Of a stretch of DNA of 64,000 nt, positions 13,570 to 24,056 are shown piece by piece (the stretch's first letter is position 1; every line of letters begins with the position of its first letter). The stretch spans positions 978,501 through 1,042,500 of the forward strand of contig JAQFVV010012667.1 in assembly GCA_028023455.1 (NCBI GenBank), written 5' to 3'. The position numbers and the translations under genes are program-made. Source of the DNA: Epiperipatus broadwayi (lineage: Eukaryota > Onychophora > Udeonychophora > Euonychophora > Peripatidae). The notes beneath the pieces were generated by a model. The model ran no database searches, was not told the origin of the DNA, and saw nothing but the letters and a program-made list of their open reading frames with translations.

Positions 13570-14047
13570 CCATTTACTAGCATTCATTGTTCTATAATAA
13601 AATTTATATATTTATTAAAAAAAACATTTAATAAAATAAAGTAATAATCTATTCACTTGCACCCATCCCTCTTATATAATAATAACAAATTTATATTAAA
13701 TAATACAAATAATACTTAATAAGAATGTTATATTATTTTCCTGTATTAGCAGCAATAATGAAGTTCTTTTGAAGAAGTTCATTTAAGGTTTTCATATTTT
13801 GCCATGAACTAAGAATGAAATTGAAAGCTTTTCAATTATCTTACTGCAGATTTTTTCTCACTACATAGCTGTTTGTAATATTACCATAGTCAGGGATTTT
13901 ATGGTTTTTTTATTCATCATTATTTTGACCATGATTTTTTTGTATGAATTAGTTCAGTTATGAACTTGCTAAGATCCTCAGTGTGATATAGACATAGTGA
14001 TTGGAATCAAAGCATTTTTTCAGCAGTATAGTTAAAGCATGGCATCA

Positions 14048-14083
<36 letters not shown>

Positions 14084-14088
14084 CCATG

Positions 14089-14126
<38 letters not shown>

Positions 14127-14640
14127 GTCTATCAGTACATCTGCTTCAATTACCTGACATAGGTAATAACTTCTACAGGATACTTCATTCCCAAAGCAAT
14201 AACTATGTAAAATTTCCAGGCTCACTTTACATATCCTCTTGGCAGTCTTTTCCACAGCACCTTGCTACATCTTTTTTTATTTATTCTTATATTTAATCCC
14301 ACACTATTGTTATTTTCATATTTAATTTTTTTAAATTTGTTTTTCAATAATTTACAATGAAAACAGATAATTTTTGTCTGTTTTAAAAGTGGTACACATT
14401 TCTTGCTTTACAATAATACAATCTTCATAGCAGAACAAAATGTGTACTTTAGAAAAATATGTTTGATTTTAAAAAAAAAAAGTTTTTAATATATATATTT
14501 TTTTCCGAGATTAGAGTTAAATTAATCTTCTAATTATACTTATTGTAATCCGAAATTCCAATCAGCCATCTTCTTGCAAGTTAACACATTCCTTCTTTCA
14601 CTAATTGTAGTTATTTAGATTAACTTTATCTTTTATAATA
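13570..14640. repeat. Repeat A copy 2, middle part
   Basis: Resumes the match to copy 1 (about 4130-5230) after LINE A1. Shared landmarks are TTGCACCCATC, GGAATCAAAGCATTTT and GCAGAACAAAATGTGTAC. It contains two (TA)n tracts whose flanks form a palindrome (14035-14091). It is interrupted again near 14640. Confidence 0.7.
14035..14091. repeat. Perfect 13-bp inverted repeat around a (TA)n core
   Basis: AAGCATGGCATCA at 14035-14047 and its exact reverse complement at 14079-14091 flank an uninterrupted TA tract. A second TA tract follows at once. The structure could extrude as a cruciform. Similar but weaker TA-centred inverted repeats occur near 25053-25143. Confidence 0.85.
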
Positions 14641-14646
14641 AATTCA

Positions 14647-14745
14647 AACGATGGTTCCTCGAACCCAAATTCTTTGACTTTCTAATAAAAATCAAACTTA
14701 ATGCACTCCCCACAAATTATTTCTTTATATACCATTGAGGTTTCT
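14647..14745 (+). mobile_element. Short LINE A ORF2 fragment
   Basis: Closely matches 12762-12856 of LINE A1 (CTTAATGCACTCCCCACAAA, then TATACCATTGAGGTTTC), the segment just before the HLLYHC site. About 98 bp only, abutting repeat C. It was probably carried in with the block that interrupts repeat A copy 2. Confidence 0.75.
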
Positions 14746-14747
14746 TC

Positions 14748-15265
14748 CAACCCTTTACTGACATGAGCCAACTAGCTCGAAACCATGGTCTAAAGGTGGA
14801 GACAATGAAAGAGATATTGAATTCTAATTTTCTCTTAATGTTTATGTAAACAAATCTTGTTTAGGAGTTATTGATAAACCTCCATCTAGTGATCATAAAA
14901 TGCAAGCTAGAAGCAAATTAAGAAATTTATAACTTGTTTTATTAATCATAAATGTACCCTTGAATGTTTTTGCAATGATATATATTGCAGAGGCTTTTAC
15001 TATATGCGAAACTGAACAGAATTCAGACACATATAGCTATCTAGCTTGTTAAACTGAATGTGAAGACATTATGTGTCCAAGAAATTTTATGCTTTCAAAC
15101 TGATAGAAATGTGTTTGATAAATGCTGATTTTAGAGTTAGTGTTTAGATCTAGTTTTTAGTATTCCAACCCTTTACTAACATGAGCCAACTAGCTCGAAA
15201 CCATGGTCTAAAGGTGGAGACAAAGGAAGAGATATTGAATTCTAATTCTTTCTCAGCATTTATGT
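14748..15265. repeat. Repeat C, tandem pair (period about 418 bp)
   Basis: Unit 1 starts CCAACCCTTTACTGACATGAG at 14748 and unit 2 with nearly the same bases at 15165. Unit 2 is interrupted at about 15276 by a family B LINE and resumes at about 16292 (ATCATAAAATGCAAGCTAGA). Relative to unit 1 about 30 bp at the insertion site are missing, which suggests a target-site deletion. No coding motif was seen. Confidence 0.75.
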
Positions 15266-15276
15266 AAACAAAGCTT

Positions 15277-16291
15277 GTGATGTGATGTGATGTGATGTAT
15301 TATGGCTTATCCTTAAACAAAGTCAAGAATGTCTCAGCAATTATGCCCAGAAAAACCTGTTAGCCACTTTATTTTACATTCCCCACTCTAAAATTACCCA
15401 TAATTTGTTCTATCCCATTTCCACAACATAATCTTTGTCAACTCTATAACCTTTATATCTAAATCCCCCTTATCTTTTCCCAAACCCAACATAAAAAACA
15501 ATAATTCACTTTCTGTATAATCATTCTTTTCATATTTATTTTTCCACAACTTCAGTATATGTACCCTTTCTGTTTTCAAACATTTACATTCAATTAACAA
15601 ATGCCTAATATTTTCTATTCATTTCTTATATAATTTACAAAATAAATCACCCATATTTTTCCATTTACATGTATATTCTTTTGTAGCTAAAGATCCCGTT
15701 CGAGCCTTAAACAATAAACTACTTTCCTTACTATTATCATATATTAACTCACACCTAATATTCTGTTTATTTCTATATATATTTAAACTCTTTTTACTCT
15801 CCATACTATTTCTCCATCTCTCTAACTCCCTAGTCTTTATTAATAAATTTATTCTTTTATCCCATTCCTTACTACTACAACACTCAATAATCCTCTTAAC
15901 CCAATCATCCCATCTTTTGTACAAATATATTGATATAAATTCTTTATCAAAATCTTTTGCATACTGCATTACCTTTCTCACCCATTTTGTTACCTGCCCT
16001 TTACTCATAACCCAATTAAATACTATTTTAGCTATTCTTTTATTATCCATAAACTGCAATCTACCAAACATTTTCATTTTACTTTTTGCATCTCTCATAT
16101 GAAAACTTGACCATCCCATTTCTCCTTGAATTGTCTCCCTTGCTGTCCATACTTCTGCATCCAATGCAGGTCTTCCTACTTCCCTTTGAGCTTTTTCTAA
16201 GTAATCTAATATCTTTTTACTAACATATAATGCATCATTACCATATGTTAACCCTGCTACTGCAACTCCTTTCCATATAATTCTAGCTACA
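15277..16291 (-). mobile_element. LINE family B, 5'-truncated copy B1
   Basis: Reads on the minus strand and holds the ORF2 C-terminal part in two open pieces, 15619-16164 (181 residues) and 15394-15600 (68 residues). Family hallmarks are REVGRPALDAEVWTA, AKSKMKMFGRLQFMD, KGQVTKWVRKVM, SLNIYR and the tail HLLIECKCLK. It ends in the family's 3' tail, seen here as GTGATG repeats at 15277-15298 (CATCACATCA on the coding strand). It is inserted into repeat C. Confidence 0.85.
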
Positions 16292-16343
16292 TCATAAAAT
16301 GCAAGCTAGAAGCAAGTTACAAAATTTATAACTTGTTTTGGTT

Positions 16344-16345
<2 letters not shown>

Positions 16346-16374
<29 letters not shown>
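16346..16374. repeat. (AT)n microsatellite
   Basis: Uninterrupted AT dinucleotide tract at the junction between the repeat C remainder and the resumed repeat A copy 2. Confidence 0.9.
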
Positions 16375-16377
<3 letters not shown>

Positions 16378-16505
16378 TCTCGATGGTCAAAAGAATAGAT
16401 TTTTTACTTATTAATAAAAAATGATTATTATATGCATATTTTTTTCAGCAATCTCCAATTCCCTCACTGAATGCAATACACATTGCTCTATGTTAATAGT
16501 AGAAT
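16378..16505. repeat. Repeat A copy 2, right part
   Basis: Matches copy 1 at about 5232-5352 (GGTCAAA.GAATA, ATGATTATTATA, CAATCTCCAATTCC, TCACTGAATGC). This shows that the 14641-16377 block was inserted within repeat A. Confidence 0.7.
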
Positions 16506-16518
16506 ATATATATGTTTA

Positions 16519-16787
16519 TATAGGGGTTTTGAACACAGACTTTCAAGCACCCTTCAAATATCTACATTATTTCATATCACTGATGCACGTGACCACACAC
16601 ATATAAAAAATTTAAATAATCACCAATATATGTATTTCATGCTGAACTAGCACTCATCAGTTGCTTAATATCATCATCTCCCACACATATATATAATCAG
16701 TGTTCAGTTAATATTAAGATAGAAAATCTTCATACTTTAATAGACAGGCTTCAATCTATTCCAACCTTCAATTCTTCCGCATGCAAA
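16519..16787 (+). repeat. Repeat E, left (plus-orientation) copy
   Basis: Inverted with respect to 18620-18876. It reads TDFQAPFKY... and VTTHI in the frame that is open in the other copy, but has stops. Shared landmarks are ACTTTCAAGC.CCCTTCA, CATCATCTCCC.CACA and TAATAGACAGGCTTCAATCT. Confidence 0.75.
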
Positions 16788-18619
16788 CTTCCTCCTATTT
16801 GAAATTTTTTTTTAAAAAAAAACATTCTTAATTTAACATTTTTCTATTGGCAGAACTTTAACATTTTTTTCAAATCAGTGATTGTAGCACCTCTACAACC
16901 ATCTTTCTACCTTTTATCACCCAGTGGATGACTTGTGGGATCAAATTGAAATGTCAGTATATCAATATTTAATTTTTTTAATTATGGATGAACCCGCAAA
17001 ATATGTCTTTTATATATGCAACCCGTGAATATCTTCATATCAACATATATATATATATATATATAATCAGTATATTTTTGTACCATATATATATATATAT
17101 ATATATAGTATCAGTATATTTTTGTACCAGTACCTATGTTTTAACCTAGTATTTTTTCTTCTCCAATACAATTAGGAATTTGGCTAGTAGAAGGTATAAT
17201 TTCTAATAAATATTATTCAATATATTTATCAAACTATGGGATTGAATTTTACTATCTGAAATTAATACAATAAAATGTTTTTAAGATTTATGTTGTAAAG
17301 ATTGGTAACTAAACAAAAATTAAAATGTATAAAGTGAAAAAAAAACAACTTCATAATGTAAAGCAAGTAAAGTTTTATAAATTTCATTTTTTGTGTATAA
17401 TTAAACATAATTAATTAATTGTAACTAACTTGGGGTTAATTTATTGTAACTAACTTGGGATTAGCTTGTTTTTTAAAATGAAAGATTTTTATTCTATAAA
17501 TGTCAGGTGCAAGAGATTAAGTTTTGCATTGCAATTAGAATAATTAAAAGGAAAAAATAATAAGATGATAAATATTATGGATTTATTATTATTATTATTG
17601 ATTTTGGTTGAATCCTTTAAAAATTAGGTAGATATAAAAGCTTTGTTTTTCATCTTTCTTATTTTTGGCTGGATTGTTCCAGAGATCCTATTCACAATAA
17701 GGGAAAAATACTAAAAAATAGTCAAAACTCTCCATACAGTAGTGCCAGTCAGTGCCAATGAGAATAATGGAGAATTTTGCTTGTTTTAATAACATATATG
17801 TGCTAGCATAAGAAATGGTGATCATGTGATGTTTAGTGAAAAATAGTAGTTGAACAAAATCTGCATGGATTATTGTTAAAACTTAATGTTAAGTTAATTT
17901 TAAATTCTTAGTGAAGAGCTACTGACCATGGAGAAAAATATTTTTAATGTTACCAATAAAGAAGCAATTATATTAAATGTGTAAAATATTTCCTGTGGCT
18001 CAGTATCTCTAATGATGAAAGACTAAACCCTTTTTAAGTACCATTTGCATTCCTGTCTTTCTTGAAGATGGGAGTCTATTGTATAATGCATCTAAAATCC
18101 ATGAGTAAAATCTGCCTGAAATGAGACTGCTTAAAAACAACCTGCTAGAGTAGGAGAAGCTCAGCTCTTGAAATAAATGTTTTTTTACCAAATTCAGTAA
18201 CCAGATCTGAAGGCAAATAATGCCTATTTCTCTTTAGTATTTTATTTGAAATCACATTTTGTAATGATGAGAAAATAAACATTAAAAACATCATAAGAGG
18301 ATGCACTTAAATTCATTAAGATACAAGTAACTTATAGAAGAATAATTCAAGGCGCCTCTATAAAAGAAAAGAAGACTTAATCATAGAAGTCACAGCTTTA
18401 CAACTTATTTATATATTACCAGATCCTATATGTGCACACAAAATTGCTATGTATAATAGTGTGTACATGTTAGTATTTGAGTTTATAATCTTATAATTAG
18501 ATGAGATCTTTCTTATTTCTATTATGGTAGTGGTAATAAGAGTAATTATACTTAATGGACTATTAATATTTCAATAAAGCATAATTCATATACTTGGAAT
18601 TCATCAAATTTTCAATGGT
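16788..18619. other. AT-rich interval between the inverted E copies
   Basis: Contains (TA)n tracts near 17044-17065 and 17083-17106, each followed by the same AGTATATTTTTGTACCA motif. A 25-bp tandem duplication (GTAACTAACTTGGG) lies at 17417-17465. A short family B LINE fragment is at about 17727-17785. No other gene was seen. Confidence 0.5.
17727..17785 (-). mobile_element. Short family B LINE fragment (pre-RT region)
   Basis: On the minus strand it reads as the segment LALSGATIWRVL that precedes the RT domain in the copy at 58204-60240. Only about 60 bp match. A further match, GTGATGTTTAGTG near 17828, recurs at about 61690 beyond another family B copy. Confidence 0.5.
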
Positions 18620-18876
18620 ATGCATGACTGAAGGGTTGGAAGATGGAATAGATTGAAGCCTGTCTATTAAAGTTCGAAAATTCTCTTTCTTAATATAAAC
18701 TGAGCACTGCTTATATATGTGTGGGGGAGATGATGATCTGGACCAACTAATAAGTGTAGCACAAAATATATATGGGATATCATTTATCTTTTTTATGTGT
18801 GTGGTCATGGGTATCAATTGAATGAGACAGATTGGATAGCTGAAGGGAGCTTGAAAGTCTGTTTAAATCCCCTATA
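18563..18876 (-). pseudogene. Repeat E, right copy, with unrecognised 84-residue open frame
   Basis: The minus-strand frame 18817-18563 gives 84 residues beginning MIPMTTHIKKINDIPYIF, with TDFQAPFSYP just upstream after a stop. The inverted partner at 16519-16787 keeps the same reading frame (TDFQAPFKY, VTTHI). I do not recognise the family. Conservation of one frame between two diverged copies suggests it was once coding, probably part of a transposon. Confidence 0.5.
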
Positions 18877-18889
18877 GTTAAAGCATTTT

Positions 18890-19245
18890 TTTGTTTATAT
18901 TATTGATATTTATATACATTGATAATACACATATAATATTTTGTTATGACAAATATATTACGTGTATCAATATTTCAATATGTTATTTTTTGTATATAAG
19001 CCAACTAATGAATAAATAGAAGAAATTTATTAGTAATCAAATATGTAATTATTTGTCCCCGGTTACTATTAAAAAAAAGCTTATTTATTTATTTGATACT
19101 ATAACTCCAATTAAATTTTTTTTTTTTTTGTTTATTTTATTAAATTACTCATTTTTATCAATTTTTAATGTCTTTAAATGGTTTTCTTGGTATTCAACAC
19201 ACACACCATATATATATAATGTCCATTAATTAAAACAAAGTTGTA
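18890..19245. other. AT-rich stretch, nothing recognised
   Basis: Homopolymer-rich sequence with an A-run, a T-run and a short (TA)n before the palindromic MITE. Confidence 0.5.
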
Positions 19246-19448
19246 ATTATAATAAAATTAATAAATTTAACGGTAACAAACTATTATAAACAATCCTTAA
19301 ATCCGCAGAAGTACTTTCGGTTAATTTCTTAAACTTGTCCTAAATGGCAATTGAGGCAGTTTTAGGAAATTAACCAAAAGTATTTCTGTGTATTTAAGGA
19401 TTGTTTATAATAGTCTGTTACCATTAAATTTATTATTTTTATTATAAT
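19246..19448. mobile_element. Palindromic MITE-like foldback
   Basis: Two arms of about 85 bp are near-perfect inverted repeats: TAATAAATTTAACGGTAACA and onward, against its complement ending TTATTATAAT. They share AACAATCCTTAAAT and GGTTAATTTC, and enclose a short centre around TGGCAATTGAGGC. It lies between TA-rich stretches, so the exact target site cannot be read. Length and symmetry fit a small non-autonomous DNA transposon. Confidence 0.8.
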
Positions 19449-19517
19449 ATATATATATATATATACTATAATTTGCCATACATTTAGTGTGTGTGATTTC
19501 TAATTATTACTTGGATA

Positions 19518-20817
19518 TATGACGTGTGACAATTTAATTTCCCTAATGCACCTTTATAAAATATACCTGTGAAAGTATATTCTTATGGCTAGGGGTGCTT
19601 TCAAAGTAGTCTTCTTGTTCATCTATAAACTGATTACAATGATATTCTCATTTCTGGAAGCACACCTGGAGGTAATTTTTAGAAAAAAGAGTTCTGCAGC
19701 TGTCTCATATTCTGTTGGATATCAGTTGTAGAAAACTTCATCCTTTCAGTGAAGTTCTAAATTTTTTGAAATAATCAACAGTTACACAGAGATCACAGAG
19801 ATAAATCAGTTGATTAGGCAGGATTATTTAGTTCTGTAATTTATTTTTTTAGCCAAAAAGTTTCTCATAATGAGCACACTATTACTTGGCACATTGAAAT
19901 GACAAATGCTCCACTTATTCTCCACGATTTTGGTCTATTTTTTCAAACAGAATCTTATAATCTCTGAAGTACTTTTGAATAACATTGTTGATTGATTGTT
20001 TATCCATCCATGTTCAATAAAGTTTTGGTGAACTATTTTATTGTGATTAAAGAAATGCTCCAGAATTGTCTTAAACTGGGAATATGACAAATATGTCATT
20101 GTAGGGTATGGTAAATCTGGGAATTTACTTTGGATACTGCGATATTTTGTTTCTGGGTCATACTGGAAGTACCATGTTTCATCACCTGTCATTACTCTTG
20201 GAAGCAGATGTGTATTAGAAGAAAGATATGTTGCAACATCAAACTGATACTAATTCTGTTCATTGATCAGACTTTTCAGAAATCTTTTTTGCCCTATTCT
20301 TTATTTAAAATTAGCCTAACTATTTCACAATTAATCAGCTAATCTTCAGCTATCAGGATAACACTTCATTGTCACTCAGACTATATTGCATCTCATACTT
20401 TGTTAACCTTAATATTAGTTATTCTTGTTTTTGGCTATCAACTTTTGGAATCATTTGTCACATCTTTTCATCGATTTTTGAACATATTACACCTTTCAAA
20501 CACACGTTTCTTTATAACATATTCACCATATGTTACTTGCAACAGTTGTAACATTTCAGTAACTTTGCTGATTTTTGTACAAAATTTGATTTTAATATAT
20601 TGCTCGAAATTTCAATCACTCATTTTCAGCCAATGTGTACACATGTATTTTTATTATCTTCTCAATATCTACCTTAACAACTAGCTCTAGGGGATTAAAA
20701 TTTATACATATCTTAGTTTAAACATGTTCAAACACAAATACTCATGTGATATCAGTACAATTAGGTCATGAATGGCACCACATGGTCATTCCAGGAATTA
20801 ATTTGTCATAACTGGTA
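19518..20817 (-). mobile_element. Mariner-family transposon, about 1.30 kb, inactive
   Basis: Imperfect terminal inverted repeats: left TATGACGTGTGACAA.TTAATT (from 19518) and right, on the minus strand, TACCAGTTATGACAAATTAATT (from 20817). Both begin with TA, the expected target duplication, and the 1300-bp length fits the family. The interior encodes a transposase on the minus strand (see next entry). Confidence 0.85.
19650..20660 (-). pseudogene. Mariner transposase (broken)
   Basis: Cut-and-paste transposase. The N-terminal helix-turn-helix is recognisable near 20500-20620: QRYCIKFCTK...VTEMLQLLQVTYGE...RVFERCNMFKN. The catalytic domain starts with TGDETW (20169-20192), the first active-site Asp, followed by YDPETK and FFNHNKIVHQNFI. 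The usual HDNAPAH block reads HFNVPSN, so the second catalytic Asp is lost. After a frameshift STDL matches the SPDL block, keeping the third Asp, and MKFSTTDIQQN continues it. Stops and frameshifts throughout; no activity is expected. Confidence 0.85.
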
Positions 20818-21431
20818 CCTAACAGCCAGTAAAATAACAAATTGCAATATGGATAATAATAGATTTTGGATTTGTCACATGATTATTGTGGAGTTATAGC
20901 TTTTATTATATCTGGTATTCATTGATAAGTAAAACTACATTATTATAATATTTATAGGCCAAATGCTAGAGAAACAGAGTTGGTGAGAATTATTTTCAGC
21001 CTTTTTCGCACTTTTCTTTTTTTTTTTTTTTTTTTTTTTTGGAGAGCGATTAGGTAGATTTTTCTCTATGGTGAATTTTGCAAATGCTGTTTTAAATTGT
21101 TGTCTATACATAGGTGTATATAGTTATTTAATGACAAATATTTTGTGTGATACTAAAGTGTTATTTTATTAATAGTAATTTTTAAATATTCTAAAAAAAA
21201 TGTTTACACTATAACATATCATTCTTCATATTTTAAAAAAGCTAATTGTCATTGACTAATGGTTTATTATTTTTAATTCTCATACAAAAAGGTACTATAT
21301 TAAAAAACCATAAAACTGACACCAAAGAGAAATGTATAACCTCCTAATTATTATATAGATTAATTTTGAACATAAATAGCTGTCCTTTAGAGAAGGTCAA
21401 GAAGCTATCAGGTCTTCACTATGCACATTCG

Positions 21432-21433
<2 letters not shown>
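20818..21433. other. AT-rich spacer with long T-run
   Basis: No gene recognised. A T-run of about 22 bases is at 21019-21040, following a CTTTTC-rich stretch. Confidence 0.5.

Positions 21434-21491
<58 letters not shown>
21434..21491. repeat. (AT)n microsatellite
   Basis: About 58 bases of uninterrupted AT repeat. It directly abuts the 5' end of the LTR-like element; a shorter (AT)n at 24057-24072 abuts its 3' end. Confidence 0.95.
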
Positions 21492-21494
<3 letters not shown>

Positions 21495-22315
21495 GACAGT
21501 CAGTTTTAAATGACTGCCACACAGTTGACTGCAAGCATTAGTTGCAGTCCAAACAAATGTATGTATTATAATAAAAGGAGTAGTCTGTGCAGGTATATTT
21601 CTCTGTTGCTTACACACACACTATATTTAAAATAAATAGGATGAATGGTGATAATACGCCTATAAATAAACAAATGCAGACATCACATATAAATATGTAT
21701 TTTGCTGTTAATAAATGCGATATGTTTTTTATTTATGATATGAATAAATATGGCAGAGGGTTAAAGAAATTCTTATGGGAAACTGAAATGTATTTGCAAA
21801 TAACCCAACAGTAAACATATTTTATTTTGATTTTATTTTATTTTGATTCTCAAATGTTGTATTTTTTTTTCTGTTGCTTGTTGAATATTCTTTTTGAAAA
21901 ACTCAAAAACAATTTTTATGTGACAACAAGTATACAGTTTTATAATCTTTTTTTTTTTATAACTTAATGTTCATGACCGCAGGCAAGCCAATGACCTCTT
22001 TCTTTTATCGTATAATGTTTTTGGAAAACAAGTGTAGAAATTGTATCAGTTGTTATTCGGCTTGACACCTATTCAAAATTATTTAATTAGATAAATGTAA
22101 TTTTACTTTATTGTTCAAAGAAATCAAGGGATTGGAATTTAAATGGTTTGTGAAATTCTGAAATTAATTAAAAGATAGCTAAAATTAAATCCATTGTTGG
22201 GAATTGTTTAATTAAAAACAGAAATGTAAAAGCAATAACTTGTGGAGGGGATGAGAGAATACACCCTGTAATGGGGGGATATATAAAGGCTGGTCAGGTG
22301 AAATTTAATTAGTTA

Positions 22316-22407
22316 GCTGGGTTACATTGGTTGATACTCGCATGGGCACTCTTACCCGTTCGCTGGATTATATTCATTGATATTCACACGGGCACTCTTA
22401 CCTGTTA
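22316..22407 (+). repeat. 46-bp tandem duplication in the LTR-like element
   Basis: Two units start GCTGG, contain GGGCACTCTTACC and lie 35-120 bp downstream of the TATA-like box. Confidence 0.8.
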
Positions 22408-23112
22408 GCAGTATAGTTTCTGGAGTGTACTGACAAAAGAGAAGGAAAAAAAGAATTATGAGTGTAAAAACTATTTATTCGGAATGCTGAATGTATTTTA
22501 AAAGGCGCAAACCAAGAAATATGATATTCATTGACTGAAAAAGAAAAATACAATTGAAATTTAAGCTAATGTTTTATATCGCTAAGGAAATGGAATCAGG
22601 ATTTATTTGTGATTCAGCAATTGATATGGAGTAGAAACCAAGTTCGGTACATTCGCACAGCTCAGAGTCCTACATAGCCATCCAGTGATGTGACTTTCCA
22701 TTTCTGAAAGTGTAGCTGCTATGGACAATTTGCCAACCTCCATATAGGCCCTGTGAAGTAATCACCTGCACAGCAGATATATATCGCCCTCAAAATCATA
22801 ACCCGGAGAAGAATGAAGACTTCAGGAAGTATTATTTATGTTTTTTTTTTATATTTTGTTTTTTATGTCTTATTATGAGTAATTCGTCATTTGACTTAAA
22901 TTGCTATTATTAAATGAGCCAATGAATTGCATAATTCAGTCATAAATATTTTGTTTGTAATTTTAATGTAAAGCTTCATGTAATTCATTGGAGTATCTAA
23001 ATAAATTATAAAAGAATCGATAAAGTAAATATGAAACATTTCAAAATAGTTAAATAGAAATAATTGGGTGGTTTGGTCATTGGATGTATGTGTTTCGCTT
23101 TGAGATAATAGA

Positions 23113-23395
23113 AAATTTATTCCAACCGCTAAGTGCAGGATTGTTTTTATAAGGAATAAAAGTATGTAAGACAGCGTTCCAAATAATTATTATTGTCCAC
23201 TATGGGCAGGACTCATATTATGGAACTTTTAAGATTAAAATTGTAGTTTAGCACGAGTTTGTTCCCCGAGTAAATTTATTCCATCCGCTAAGTGCAGGAT
23301 TGTTTTCATAAGAATAAAAGTGTGTACGAAAGTGTTCCAAACAATTATTATTGTCCACCACGTGCAGGACTCAGATATTGGAACACTTCAGATTC
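23113..23395 (+). repeat. Tandem duplication (period about 158 bp) in the LTR-like element
   Basis: Each unit contains TTATTCCA.CCGCTAAGTGC, then TGTTCCAAA or CGTTCCAAA, then ATTATTATTGTCCAC and GCAGGACTC. Confidence 0.85.
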
Positions 23396-24056
23396 TACTA
23401 CCATTAACTCGTGGCTAACTCATTTTTGTTTTATTATGAAACACGTACATACCATGGCCAATACACATTGTTTTATAAGAAATTTTGTTTTGAGTTTAAA
23501 GTGTAAGCAGGGGAGAATTTCAGACCATTCCTTTCCCATTCATGAAACTTTAAAATTTATTATACACTTGAGTTTTAATTGCTATCGTTTATGTGTGTGT
23601 TTATTATTTTGTAAATATTTATATAATCATAGAGGGTTTAATAAATTTAATATCTAATTTTAAAGTACGGAGTTGTGCTGTGTATTTGATAATGATATTA
23701 GTGTTTGACCTTTTCTGTTAACAAAGCAACAAACCACCATCCCGAGATCATGAGTTGATTGAGCTAGTCAGGGATTAAACTTACCGGGATCGGGAATCAT
23801 TCGTTAGGCATCCATTTTCTATTGATTTTTTATAAGAGATTATAGCTCTTTACTTATTACATGATCATATCCCTTAGGCAGGGGAGCAATCTTTTTCTTA
23901 AGGTGGCACGTAAAGGTTGCAGTAAATGAACCTTTCAAAGGTATGATTATAGTAATGTATATTTTGGATGCCTTTGAATATTTCTTAATTGCTGCTCGAT
24001 CTCAGAAAACGCATGTCATGCTCAATGCGGTATAGAGAGAACCAGCGACCGTTACA

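Larger units (their letters stand above)
8095..13585 (+). mobile_element. LINE family A, near full-length copy (A1), decayed
   Basis: A non-LTR retrotransposon of about 5.5 kb whose limits come from where it interrupts repeat A. It has an ORF1 with a CCHC zinc knuckle and an ORF2 with endonuclease, reverse transcriptase and a C-terminal zinc-finger-like segment. Two minus-strand relatives lie at 28060-35345. The layout (knuckle in ORF1, APE-type endonuclease, RT, C-terminal HLxYHC) is typical of the Jockey/I/CR1-like groups; I cannot assign the clade by eye. Many stops and frameshifts show it is inactive. Two internal tandem duplications lie at 9589-9817 and 10398-10607. The 5' 900 bp hold no recognisable protein. 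Confidence 0.8.
21492..24056 (+). mobile_element. Long solo-LTR-like element (about 2.56 kb)
   Basis: Starts TGTGACAGTC and ends GACCGTTACA, so it has the TG...CA termini of an LTR and an imperfect 10-bp terminal inversion. A TATA-box-like ATATATAAAGGC is at about 22280, and AATAAA at about 23638 is followed by GT-rich sequence, a plausible promoter and poly(A) site. GC is higher than in the flanks. Two internal tandem duplications lie at 22316-22407 and 23113-23395. No gag or pol motif was found, consistent with a solo LTR. A large non-autonomous TIR transposon is the alternative. The 121-residue frame at 23292-23657 lies inside and is not a recognised protein. Confidence 0.5.

Noticed and set aside
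15277-15298. GTGATG repeats considered as a CRISPR-like or satellite array
   Set aside because: They are the 3' tail of a family B LINE, and the same tail recurs at 37786, 58124 and 58206.
23292-23657. 121-residue open frame on the plus strand
   Set aside because: It overlaps the second unit of a tandem duplication inside the LTR-like element, has no recognised motif and shows no splice context.
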